64,000 bases of DNA from NCBI GenBank assembly GCA_030544235.1, contig CM060464.1, positions 37,213,884-37,277,883 on the forward strand, in the 5' to 3' direction. Under the pieces are notes generated by a model, which saw nothing but the letters and a program-made list of their open reading frames with translations, was not told the DNA's origin and made no database searches. This document shows, in pieces, positions 49,662 to 58,635 of this stretch. Within the stretch, counting starts at the first letter, position 1. Each line of letters opens with the position of its first letter. The position numbers and the translations under genes were made by a program. Origin of the DNA: Lepturacanthus savala. Taxonomy: Eukaryota > Chordata > Actinopteri > Scombriformes > Trichiuridae.

Positions 49662-52600
49662 CTAATCTGAATCAGAGGAAAGCCAGTCCCGCCCCGGCGT
49701 GGGTGGGTATACAAACGCTTGCGGGCCGTAGGAGCCCGGCGTTTCAGCTTGTGTGGGAAGTGGTGACGGGCATGCAGGTGTTGAGCGATGTGATGTGCCT
49801 GCCACAGCACCATCAGAGCTCTGTGTGTGTTGTGAATGGTGTTCGTCAGCAGTCGTTGGAGCCTCCTCAGACCGCGTCCGGCCTGCAGAACCAGTTGCAT
49901 CAGCAGGAGGCTTATCACACCCAGCAGGCGAATCGGCAGTGTCAGAACGCTCGGACTCACTTGACTGTAACCTCTGCTGACGGCGGGCCGACAGCCGTGC
50001 AGACCTCCTTTCTCCATGTGGAGGGAGTGATTCCGAATGTGGGGAGGTGGGAGAATGGCTGGAACCAGTAGCAGGAGGGAGGCTTTGCACCGCCCTATCA
50101 GCATGCTCAGACTCCGACGGGTCTGGAAAGTGCCCAGGCGGGTCGGGAGGTTTATGGCGGGTACAATGGTTCTTATGGAACCAGAAGGGCTTACCTTCGA
50201 CCTTTAGGGCAGTGGGGGTGGTAAGTACGACTTTAAAAGGTCCCTCCCTACGGGGTTCGTTCCACTGACGCCTAAACACCCGTATGAACACCTGGTCACC
50301 AACTTGGACGTCACGCACGTCAACTGGGATGTGCGCCTCGTCCTTCCCGTGGGCTTCTTTTACCTGTTGAAACACAAGTCTGTGGATTTGAGTTAAAGCA
50401 CGCAGATATTCACCCAACTCACGTTCTAGTTGTGCGATAGCTGGCCCCTCCAGAGGTCCTCTGGTTTGTGGGAGGGGCATGGGTCTTCCTGTGAGCATTT
50501 CATGAGGGGTTAGATGGGTTAGTCGGTTAGTTTGCGACCGCATGGCCATTAAAGCTAGGGGCAATGCGTCTACCCATGTCATTTTACCATCACAATCAGC
50601 CATAATTTTAGCTATTTTGGTCTTCAAAATGCCATTAGCGCGTTCAACAGAAGCCTGAGACTGTGGGTGATAAACACACCCATATTTCTGCTTGATCCCT
50701 AGGATTTTGAACATCTCCTGTATTACTCTTGAGACAAAGTGTGGACCATTATCAGATGAAATAGTGTCTGGCATTCCAAACCTTGGAAAAACTTCTTTAC
50801 AAAGGAACTTTGCCGCGGCTTTGTGATCGGCACTAGTGGTGGGACATGCCTCGATCCACCTGCTGAACCTGCAAACGACCACAAGCATATACCTTTTACC
50901 TTGCACCCGATCAATCATGTCTACATAATCCATGACCAGATGTCGGAACGGACCATCTGGCATGGGAATGTGAGCCAAAGGTTGAGTGAACATTTTACGC
51001 ACATTATATTTTGGACAATGGGGACAAAGAGCAAGTTCTCTATCAACCATAGGTGTCATATATGGGGACCACCACACTGCTTGTAATTTCCTCACAACCT
51101 GTGCCCTGGAACAATGATCAGGTTCATGCATTTTCTTAATAGCAATGGGCAGCAGTGATATGGGTAGAACAAAATGTCCCCGACAACTCCGCCACAATCC
51201 GTTGTGGGGGTGCGAAGTCCGAACAGCTCCCCTTTGGACCCACAGGCGTTTTTCTGCCTCCGGAACCTTATTCTGTGCTTCAATCAGAGATGCAAGGTTT
51301 GTTATAGGTGCACAATCTTCTTCAAACAGAATTGGTCCTTGTACTACCTGGCCTGTTGCTTCTTTTGCTGCCTCATCTGCCAAGTTATTTCCTACAGCAA
51401 TTGGCGAAGTGCTATTTTGATGTGCTGCACATTTAACTATGGCTAGTGTGGTTGGAAGTTGCATAGCCTGTATAAGTTCAATTACTGCTTGTCCATGTGC
51501 TACTGGGGTACCATCAGTACGAACAAATCCTCTTTGTTTCCAAATACTTGCGTTTATGTGACATACCCCATAGCCATATCCACTGTCAGTGTAGATGGTT
51601 GCTTTTTTATTAGCTGCTAATTTGCATGCTGCTGTTAATGCTTTAATTTCAGCTAATTGGGCGGAACAGGGCTGATCCAAACTTACTGATTGAATTTTGG
51701 TGAAAGTGCCATCTGGATTGAGTTGGACTATTCCAAACCCTGCCCTGTTCCCCGTCTCACCCCTGACACATGAACCATCTACGAACAAGGTCAGGTCGGA
51801 CGGAATTGGATGATTGTATAAATCATCCCGCACTTTCATGAAGGTGTCTGTCTCTTTAAGACAGTCATGAGGCACACCTTCCGTTGGCAATACCATTCTC
51901 GTGGCCGGATTTATTGTGGTACATCTCTGTACCGTCAGGTCTGGTCCTGAAAGTAGGATCTCATAACCTGTTCGTCGAGCTTGGGTTATCACAAACCGAG
52001 GGCTTGTGAGCATTGCATGCAGTTGATGTGAGGTGTATAAGAATACAGGATGGCCCATAGTAATTACTGAGGCCTTTTTATATGCAAAGGCGGCTGCTGC
52101 TAGCCCCTGGTAGCAGGGTGGCAGCCCTTCCTCCACACTGTCTAACTTTGTACTATAATAAGAAATTGGTTGTTTACCTGTTGGCGTTTGTTGCATCAAC
52201 ACTGCACATGCGTACCCTTGCTTCTCTGCCACATACAGATGGAATGGTTTGCTGTAGTCTGGATTGGCCAATGCCGGGGCAGTTTGGAGATCTTTTTTCA
52301 GCAGCTGAAACGCCCCCTCTGCCTCGTCTGTCCACTGCAGCCGGGCTGACTGTTGTCCTTGTCCTGCTGTGCGGATCAAGGCCCTTAATGGGGCTGTTTT
52401 GAGAGCGTAATCACAAACCCAGGGTCTGCTATAGCCTGCCATTCCAAGAAAAGACAACATGTGACCAACAGTTTGAGGTTTTGGCATTTTACTGATGGCT
52501 TCCAACTGGGAGGGAGCAATATGTCTTTTGTCCCCACACAGCTGTCTGCCCAAATACTCTACCGACTTCTGACAGAATTGTAGCTTTTTCTTACTTACTT

Positions 52601-54275
52601 TATGTCCACCTTCTGCCAGGGCCTTCAATACAGTGATAGAATCTTTTTCACACTGTTCCTTGGAGTTAGAACATATCAAAATGTCATCCACATACATGAG
52701 TGTAGTTGACTGTATGTCCAAATGACTAAGATCCTTTGCTAGAACACGATTAAAGATGGAGGGAGAGTGTACAAACCCTTGTGGAAGGCGAGTGTACGTG
52801 AACTGTTGGCCTTTATAAGTAAAGGCAAATAAATATTGAGAATCAGGGTGAACTGGAACACTGAAAAATGCTGAGCACAGATCTATCACCGTGTACCACT
52901 TTGTGTCTGGTGGTATGTTAGATAACAATGTGTGTGGGTCAGGAACAACAGGTGCTTCTTCAGCTACAATAGCATTAATTGGCCTTAAATCATGCACTAA
53001 CCTATAATCGTCACCATTTGGCTTTTTGATGGGGAAGATTGGAGTGTTACATTTACTTTGTGATTTTATTAGGACTCCTGCTTCCACGAGTCCTGTTATG
53101 ATGGGATTTATACCTTCAATAGCCTTCGGTCTAAGGGGGTATTGTCTTTGATAAGGTAACCTAATTCCTGGTTTTACATGAAATTTCTGTGGTTCAGCTG
53201 ATTTCACTAAACCTACATCTGTTTTGTGTTGTGACCATAACTGTGAGGGGACTTGTTCCAATAGTGCTAGGTGTTCTGTAGCTATTAGCATTTGCCTAGC
53301 TCTTTCCCTATGTAATTTAACTCTTTCTGCTATAGCTTCATCAGCATGTGTGCAGGTGATTTTGAAAAACACGCCATCTGAAGAAAAGCTGACTTGCTGA
53401 CAGTCTGTGGGAGTCCATTCTTTGATTTGTCTTGCAGCTTTTATCATGGGTCCTAAGTCGTGTGACTCATAATCCTCTGCAATCAAAAGAGTGACATGAG
53501 GTGTTGAGTTGGGAACTTGGAACCAGTCTTTGACATCGTCCTGTATTTTTACCGCTACTGCTGCTCCTTGCGGTCCCACTATGATGTCTTCATACTGGAT
53601 GACAGCAGTTCTGTTGTTAACATGTTCATCCCAACATTTCTCATAGTCTTCCTGAGACTGATCTCTGTCATAGAACATGGTGCAATGAAGTGGGAGTGTT
53701 GGCTCTTTAGCCATGTCATAGTGATTCATTACCAGTGGTCTCCATGCTTCCCATTCATGGTACAGAAAAGAGTTCGGTGTTGTCAGCTTCATCCAGAATA
53801 CTTGAGCTTCTGGGTCTCTGGTTAATATCTGTGGAGACTCTGTAGGAGTTGTTAGAGGCATCATGGGTACAAACATGTCACTGGACTGATCATCTGTTAC
53901 GTCAAAGTAGATACCATCCGGTGTACATTTGATCTTGGCGTTTAATTTGCATAACACATCTCTTCCCAGGAGGTTAATAGGTGTATGTGCCGAATACAAC
54001 AGTGATGTGTAAATTATCTTGTTTCCTATTTGTAACGGAACCGGCTTAGTCATAGGTACTATTTGTGTTTTCCCAGAGAAACCTACTGTTCGAATCTTTG
54101 AAGCTGAGAGGGGGAGGTGGGCTCCGTCTTTTCCTATACAGGAGTAGGTGGCTCCTGTGTCTATCATGAACTGATGATGATGATTGTACAGAGTTACATT
54201 TATTGTGGGTTCAGTGTTTGGGCGTTTTGTTAGTATGGGTAACATCACCTCCCCTTCAGGTTTCTCTGGGCATCC
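49662..54275 (-). CDS. ERV pol: protease, 2H-like domain, RT, RNase H, integrase
   Basis: Pol continues in the gag frame after the UAG. Residues are numbered from the GTG at 54248. Protease: IDTGATYSCIG (D30) and INLLGRDVL (91-99). Extra domain, about 145-312: HCT at 188-190 and HVT at 251-253 with CNPase-like surroundings, a candidate 2H phosphoesterase. Reverse transcriptase: LPQGF at 488-492 and YVDD at 519-522. RNase H: D824, E867, D888, D958. Integrase: HX3H-X29-CX2C zinc site (H1041, H1045, C1075, C1078), catalytic D1107, D1166 and E1202 with D-35-E spacing, then a GPF module (EPRREGPFKVVLTTPTALKV). The last 150 residues are S/P/H-rich and disordered-looking, and overlap the upstream extension of the env frame. 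All catalytic residues are present. The family is gamma/epsilon-like. Confidence 0.95.
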   Translation of the reverse strand, partial: GCPEKPEGEVMLPILTKRPNTEPTINVTLYNHHHQFMIDTGATYSCIGKDGAHLPLSASKIRTVGFSGKTQIVPMTKPVPLQIGNKIIYTSLLYSAHTPINLLGRDVLCKLNAKIKCTPDGIYFDVTDDQSSDMFVPMMPLTTPTESPQILTRDPEAQVFWMKLTTPNSFLYHEWEAWRPLVMNHYDMAKEPTLPLHCTMFYDRDQSQEDYEKCWDEHVNNRTAVIQYEDIIVGPQGAAVAVKIQDDVKDWFQVPNSTPHVTLLIAEDYESHDLGPMIKAARQIKEWTPTDCQQVSFSSDGVFFKITCTHADEAIAERVKLHRERARQMLIATEHLALLEQVPSQLWSQHKTDVGLVKSAEPQKFHVKPGIRLPYQRQYPLRPKAIEGINPIITGLVEAGVLIKSQSKCNTPIFPIKKPNGDDYRLVHDLRPINAIVAEEAPVVPDPHTLLSNIPPDTKWYTVIDLCSAFFSVPVHPDSQYLFAFTYKGQQFTYTRLPQGFVHSPSIFNRVLAKDLSHLDIQSTTLMYVDDILICSNSKEQCEKDSITVLKALAEGGHKVSKKKLQFCQKSVEYLGRQLCGDKRHIAPSQLEAISKMPKPQTVGHMLSFLGMAGYSRPWVCDYALKTAPLRALIRTAGQGQQSARLQWTDEAEGAFQLLKKDLQTAPALANPDYSKPFHLYVAEKQGYACAVLMQQTPTGKQPISYYSTKLDSVEEGLPPCYQGLAAAAFAYKKASVITMGHPVFLYTSHQLHAMLTSPRFVITQARRTGYEILLSGPDLTVQRCTTINPATRMVLPTEGVPHDCLKETDTFMKVRDDLYNHPIPSDLTLFVDGSCVRGETGNRAGFGIVQLNPDGTFTKIQSVSLDQPCSAQLAEIKALTAACKLAANKKATIYTDSGYGYGVCHINASIWKQRGFVRTDGTPVAHGQAVIELIQAMQLPTTLAIVKCAAHQNSTSPIAVGNNLADEAAKEATGQVVQGPILFEEDCAPITNLASLIEAQNKVPEAEKRLWVQRGAVRTSHPHNGLWRSCRGHFVLPISLLPIAIKKMHEPDHCSRAQVVRKLQAVWWSPYMTPMVDRELALCPHCPKYNVRKMFTQPLAHIPMPDGPFRHLVMDYVDMIDRVQGKRYMLVVVCRFSRWIEACPTTSADHKAAAKFLCKEVFPRFGMPDTISSDNGPHFVSRVIQEMFKILGIKQKYGCVYHPQSQASVERANGILKTKIAKIMADCDGKMTWVDALPLALMAMRSQTNRLTHLTPHEMLTGRPMPLPQTRGPLEGPAIAQLERELGEYLRALTQIHRLVFQQVKEAHGKDEAHIPVDVRDVQVGDQVFIRVFRRQWNEPRREGPFKVVLTTPTALKVEGKPFWFHKNHCTRHKPPDPPGHFPDPSESEHADRAVQSLPPATGSSHSPTSPHSESLPPHGERRSARLSARRQQRLQSSESERSDTADSPAGCDKPPADATGSAGRTRSEEAPTTADEHHSQHTQSSDGAVAGTSHRSTPACPSPLPTQAETPGSYGPQAFVYPPTPGRDWLSSDSD
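49667..49668 (-). promoter_or_regulatory. Probable env splice acceptor
   Basis: The minus strand reads CTTTCCTCTGATTCAG, a pyrimidine tract and AG, then ATTAGTTGC and the three env ATG codons. The acceptor overlaps the last codons of pol, whose TAG stop is at 49664-49662. Together with the donor at 58312 it would give a standard singly spliced env mRNA. Confidence 0.65.
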
Positions 54276-54278
54276 CTA
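54276..54278 (-). promoter_or_regulatory. gag UAG stop, probable readthrough site
   Basis: Gag ends TGG CCA TAG and the next codons GGA TGC CCA open pol in the same frame with no further stop. UAG followed by a purine, with gag and pol in one frame, is the arrangement used by gammaretroviruses and walleye dermal sarcoma virus, where a fraction of ribosomes insert an amino acid at UAG. A short ACCT/AGGT stem lies about 14 bases downstream and could be part of a pseudoknot; this was not computed. Confidence 0.8.
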
Positions 54279-56522
54279 TGGCCAATACGCTGCTGGTCCC
54301 ATCCATGGTCCATTGTTCTGTGGGCCGGGACCTGTTTCCGGGCCGTAGGGTCCTGAGTCGGGATTCTGAGGTCCTATCCACGGGTTGGTCGGGCACTCCC
54401 GCTGCATGTGTCCCGTCTGCCCGCATCCCCAGCACTGCAGTCTCGGCTGATATTGAGATGTTGTTGGGGCTGTCCGTGGTGGCTGTTGATACCGCCCTGG
54501 GGGAGGTCCTCTGGATTGTTGCGATCCTTGGGGCCTCCATTTCCCCCTTATGGGTGGGCCACCACGTCCTTTTCCGGCCATGGGTGGCTGGATACCTCCT
54601 CCTTGGTTGAGGTGCACATGGATTGGGGGTATCTGCGGTGTCTGGTTCTGGCCTGTGGGTGGTGCTATAGGAAAAACAGGAGGCACAGCAGGCATTGTTT
54701 GTTGAACAGGAGGTTGAGACATTGTGGGTGTAATCATGGGTGCTTGTGTTACCCTTCCTTCCGCATGTCCTCCCTCTGTTTCCGGAGCCGCCACACTTAC
54801 TGACGCTTGGTGTTTAGGCTTTTCTCCTTTCTTCTGCTTTGCCAGCTCACCTATTTGCAGCTGGGTCAGTTTAGTAGCCAGCATCTTGCTCTGGTCTTCC
54901 AGGGCCTGTTTTTCAGCTCTGTGTGCATTTACATAATGGATTATATGTTCAGAGAATACAGGCCAATCCATTTTCATCAGTCCCACTACCCCATTTAGCT
55001 TGGCTTGCACCTCTTTTGGCATGGCATTTTTTACATATAACATGAACAAAGCTCTAGTTGACTCATTGTCATTCCAATCACTCCCGGTCTCATTTTTCCA
55101 CATTTTCTGATAATCACATAAAAACTGTGACGGGCTATCACTGTCTTTTAAACACTCTCTCTCCAATTTGGCTGGATCCATGCGGGATGGGTACTTATCT
55201 CTCAGGGCCTTCCATACGTTAGTCCGCATCTTGTCGAAGGACACACCATCAAAGTTGTGTGAGGTTATCATTCCTGAGTATCCGGCGGTTTCGAATATCT
55301 CTATGGTGGCTGCCTGTCCCGCTGTCTTCATCAACAACGCTTTGACGTCACCACCTGCCAGCTTAATCCCTCCCGTGATCTCCTCGAGCTTCTCGATCCA
55401 TTTGTTAGCTCCATCTGCTAATGGGGTTAATTTGCCTGCAAGTGTTATCATATCCATAAACGCCCAAGGCACATACCGGTAGGTGTTTCTGGGTCCTTTG
55501 GTTAGTAGAGGGCACATTTTTTCATGGGGTGGGAGCATTGGAGACGGGCGTCCCACCACTGTTCCGCTTCGCAACCTCAACCCTTGGCTTGGGGTTTCCT
55601 TTTCCACCTGCAAGTTTACATCTAGCACCTGTGAGGACTTGGCTTTATTTGGCGAGGTTGATGCTGCATACTCACAGGAATGTGGTCGACTTCTGCTTGA
55701 ATCCCCGCTATCTGACTCTATGTCCTCGCTTTCATCTGCGTCGCTCGCCTGCTGTGATTCAAGGTAAACTGATAGATCTTTACTCTCCTCTGCCCCCTTA
55801 TCCTCATCTGAGTTACGGTACTCATCATCAGACAGTGGTGGTGCCTGGCCCCCATTTTCCTGTTTCCGTGAGTGTTTTGATGGTGGAGATTTGGGATATG
55901 GGGTACACTTTAGCAAGTTTTTGTACTGCCATTCTTCTTCTTCATCCCTCCTCCTTCTTTTTTCCCTTCTTTTTCCATTCGTACTCTTACATAGTGCTTT
56001 TTTAGGTGTTTTCCCATCTGAATTTGTTTGTGATGTTGAGGGGCCCGCACCTTGTCCTTTGTCACGTTGTTCTGTGTCTGCTCCCCTACCTACTTCTTTT
56101 ACCTCTATCCTTATCCTTCCTGTGATTCTCCCATCCGCTTCATCCTCATCTGCCATGACAAATTGCCCCACTCTACCTGGGTTGTACGGAGGTGGTCCGA
56201 GGTCTATGTCTCTATGCATTGTCGGGCTTCGGCTGGCTTCCAGCCTGAAATATTGCAGGATATCTCTTTGCTCCGCATTTTTCTGTTTTTTCTTTAATTG
56301 TGTTATTTCATATTTTTTATCTTTATTTCTCAGCTCTTCCTCCACTTTATCGCACCGACTAGGATCAAAGCTACCTTCAAGGGGCCATCGGTTTTGGCCC
56401 GATGTCATTTGATGCCATTTTCTCATGCATTTTTGAATTTTTCGCCTGTTGGTTGGATGAGTGATGATGATCAACTTTGCAGGCGTTACTTCATTTGTTT
56501 GTTTGCTTTTGCTGGCTCCCAT
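54276..56522 (-). CDS. ERV gag polyprotein, 748 aa
   Basis: The frame starts with ATG at 56522. MGASKSK gives an N-myristoylation signal for membrane targeting of matrix. Residues 55-95 are charged and predicted by eye to form a coiled coil. PPPY at 110-113 is a PPxY late domain that would recruit NEDD4-type ligases for budding. Residues 183-197 hold a basic cluster (KRREKRRRRD) that may act as a nuclear or RNA-binding signal, followed by an acidic S/E/D-rich linker to 280. The capsid region begins near 315; YVPWAFMDM (350-358) and SPSQFLCDYQKMW (463-475) recall gammaretroviral capsid. A charged helix covers about 535-570. Nucleocapsid has P/G/Q-rich sequence and one CX2CX4HX4C zinc knuckle (C697, C700, H705, C710). 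The protein is longer than typical gammaretroviral Gag (about 500-550), mainly through the acidic linker. It ends at UAG. Confidence 0.94.
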   Translation of the reverse strand: MGASKSKQTNEVTPAKLIIITHPTNRRKIQKCMRKWHQMTSGQNRWPLEGSFDPSRCDKVEEELRNKDKKYEITQLKKKQKNAEQRDILQYFRLEASRSPTMHRDIDLGPPPYNPGRVGQFVMADEDEADGRITGRIRIEVKEVGRGADTEQRDKGQGAGPSTSQTNSDGKTPKKALCKSTNGKRREKRRRRDEEEEWQYKNLLKCTPYPKSPPSKHSRKQENGGQAPPLSDDEYRNSDEDKGAEESKDLSVYLESQQASDADESEDIESDSGDSSRSRPHSCEYAASTSPNKAKSSQVLDVNLQVEKETPSQGLRLRSGTVVGRPSPMLPPHEKMCPLLTKGPRNTYRYVPWAFMDMITLAGKLTPLADGANKWIEKLEEITGGIKLAGGDVKALLMKTAGQAATIEIFETAGYSGMITSHNFDGVSFDKMRTNVWKALRDKYPSRMDPAKLERECLKDSDSPSQFLCDYQKMWKNETGSDWNDNESTRALFMLYVKNAMPKEVQAKLNGVVGLMKMDWPVFSEHIIHYVNAHRAEKQALEDQSKMLATKLTQLQIGELAKQKKGEKPKHQASVSVAAPETEGGHAEGRVTQAPMITPTMSQPPVQQTMPAVPPVFPIAPPTGQNQTPQIPPIHVHLNQGGGIQPPMAGKGRGGPPIRGKWRPQGSQQSRGPPPGRYQQPPRTAPTTSQYQPRLQCWGCGQTGHMQRECPTNPWIGPQNPDSGPYGPETGPGPQNNGPWMGPAAYWP

Positions 56523-57271
56523 TGTCCTATGGTTGTCTACAGCGACCCTTTATAGTTTTGTGGTTACTTAATCAGTTAATTATTAAATTTGTAATTTTTA
56601 CCTGAGCTTCTCCTCCCTACTGCCTCGGCCTTGGTCAATACAAGACTGATTTTGCGCACACTAATCACAATTTTTAGTAATGATAAAAAATTTTAACGAA
56701 TTTAATACTTTATGTGCCAGATATACTTTTATAATGATTACTTCGTTGTGTTGGTTTATTTTTGACAATTAAATTTTTACCAATGTACTTTACCAACACT
56801 CCAAAACATTTGTTATTGTGTTGTACTTTTTTTACAGCTTGTACTTTTAATGAAAATATGTTTTAACAATAACTTGGGTTGTTTTACTGTGTTAATTTAT
56901 ATTTTTAACAATTGTACTTTTAATACTTACTTACTTTTTATTTGAATCTCAAATTTACTTGTTTTATTGTTTTAATTTATATTTTAACAGTTACACTTAG
57001 TTGACAATATTATGACAATATTTACTTTACGCACACACACAACACTTTAATCGCTTTTATCGACAATTTTTAATGTACTTTATTTACACTTCGAAGATAG
57101 TTATTTTATTTTTCTTACTTATGTTTACGCACATGCATGACTTTTTAACAACAACACTTTTAATGATAATATTTTACGTGCATAATATGGTTATAATGTT
57201 TTTATTTTACGGTTATACATATATTTACACAGGCCTTTTTTACCGGTTTACTGTACCCACAGTATTTTGCT

Positions 57272-57540
57272 CCTGTCTAGGACCACTCCGCAAAAGGCAA
57301 AAGTGGCTTCTCACCTCAGACAGAACCCGTTTTACTCCTTTTTCCCTGCCTAGGACCACTCCCTCGATAGGCAAAAGTGGCTATCACCTCAGGCGGTACT
57401 TTTTACTCTTTGTCCCTGCCTAGGACCACTTCCTCAATAGGCAAAGTGGCTTCTCACCTCAGGCGGGACTATCTACTCCTTTTTCCTGCCTAGGACCACT
57501 CCCTCGATAGGCAAAAGTGGCTATCACCTCAGGCAGTACT
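57272..57540 (-). repeat. Four 70-bp tandem repeats in the viral leader, each a hairpin
   Basis: Copies start at 57272, 57345, 57415 and 57485. Read on the plus strand each contains CCTGCCTAGGACCACT, then a 14-15-base loop region, AGTGG, and CACCTCAGGC. CCACT pairs with AGTGG, AGG with CCT, and GCCT with AGGC, so each copy can fold into one bulged stem-loop on either strand. Copies 2 and 4 are almost the same, and copies 1 and 3 are more diverged. Candidate roles are RNA packaging, dimerisation or binding of a viral accessory protein. Confidence 0.75.
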
Positions 57541-58310
57541 TTAAACAGTACTGTTTTAAACATGTAACATGTTGCACTTATTAAACAGAGCTCAACCACA
57601 AAGTTACCAAATTACCAAATACATATATTAAAGATCCATTAAACAAAGCGCATTAATTATCAGATCATAATTCTACTGTCACCTTTTGCTGCTTTATGGT
57701 ACACAAACAAACGGCACCTCATAAAATTTGAGACCACAGTGAGTTTAGCAGTATCACAACAAACTCTACCAGCAGTCAAAGTGTACAGCGGCACATACCA
57801 TCTATTTATAGCAACTAGCTGAAATTCTATCTTGCCTTTACAATACTTTAAAGAGAGGTTGTGCTAAAAAATGAGAAAAATCTGATTAGAACTTCAGAGG
57901 TTGAGAAATACAAACATATACGGTTATTTTTTAACCACTTTCTGTATGATTCTCATCCCAACTAATACTGACTGCCTGATCAATTCTTCTCTCACTTTTC
58001 ACATATTCAGCCATCACATATATCAGTGCTCCAAGACACATGAGTGACATAATAATCCATACACAAATTAATAGATTAAATATGCATCTCTCAAGTTTAT
58101 CCATCCCACAATCATCATACTTTCACATGTAATATCAATCATTCAATGTTTGGATCCGATTACCAGCTGTTATTGCTCATATACACATTCAATATTCTTT
58201 TTAATGCCAGGTTTTTTTTAGGATAGTTTTTCAGAACCTTCTGACCACTGGACCAGGTGGAGGGTGGATCCCCATAAATTTGGAAAAAGAAAAAAAGAAA
58301 TTGGTATCTC

Positions 58311-58312
58311 AC
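58311..58312 (-). promoter_or_regulatory. Probable major splice donor
   Basis: The minus strand reads GAACAG followed by GTGAGA, a near-consensus donor, about 77 bases after the primer binding site. It precedes gag and is placed to serve env and accessory mRNAs. Confidence 0.7.
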
Positions 58313-58389
58313 CTGTTCTTGGTGGATATGTGGGCCCTTGGGGTCCTGGCCTCCAACCGGTGCCTGCGGCCGTCCAGCCCTGTCACTTC

Positions 58390-58407
58390 CTCCTGGCTGG
58401 CTCGCCA
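58390..58407 (-). promoter_or_regulatory. Primer binding site, tRNA-Arg
   Basis: Two bases inside the 5' LTR, the minus strand reads TGGCGAGCCAGCCAGGAG. From memory of vertebrate tRNA-Arg(ACG), whose 3' end reads CTCCTGGCTGGCTCG plus CCA, all 18 bases are complementary. Snakehead retrovirus is also known for an arginine tRNA primer. Confidence 0.85.
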
Positions 58408-58540
58408 ATTGTTGTGACTTTTGTTCAATATCCAATAAGCAACAAATTTAGTCTAAGTCTTAGTACGGAATAACAAAAATGAGAAGTCACAAGAACATTA
58501 AAGATGAGACAGGATCAGCTGGTTCACGGTCCGACGATGG

Positions 58541-58546
58541 TTTATT
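58541..58546 (-). terminator. LTR polyadenylation signal
   Basis: AATAAA on the minus strand, 75 bases downstream of the TATA box, lies inside the deduced R region, as needed for 3'-end formation in the 3' LTR copy at 44149-44154. Confidence 0.8.
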
Positions 58547-58620
58547 GTAGAAAATACAATGTTAACCATACATGAGAAGTAGCCCGGGCTAAGTCTGAAA
58601 ACCAACTGAAAAGTTCCGAG

Positions 58621-58628
58621 CTTTTATA
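58621..58628 (-). promoter_or_regulatory. LTR TATA box
   Basis: TATAAAAG on the minus strand, with transcription expected to start 25-30 bases downstream near 58595. The twin copy is at 44229-44236. Confidence 0.8.
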
Positions 58629-58635
58629 CAATTTG

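Larger units (their letters stand above)
56523..58389 (-). other. Long ERV leader between primer site and gag
   Basis: About 1.87 kb separate the primer binding site from the gag ATG, very long for a simple retrovirus leader. It is AT-rich, has several upstream ATGs but no long ORF, and carries a four-copy hairpin repeat array at 57272-57540 and the major splice donor at 58312. Packaging and dimerisation signals would be expected here. How ribosomes reach gag is unclear: internal initiation, shunting or an extra splice are all possible. Confidence 0.7.

Noticed and set aside
49703..50268. Plus-strand ORFs of 73-122 codons opposite the pol/env overlap
   Set aside because: Shadows of a region already open in two minus-strand frames; nothing recognisable.
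55168..56555. Plus-strand ORFs of 80-173 codons opposite gag
   Set aside because: Antisense shadows of gag with no recognisable domain; an antisense gene like HTLV HBZ was considered, but no basic or zipper motif is present.
58160..58435. 91-codon ORF from U5 into the leader, in phase with the env exon at the putative splice
   Set aside because: The phase match is notable, but the frame has no ATG (it opens with TTG after a TAA), so it is unlikely to supply the Env start.
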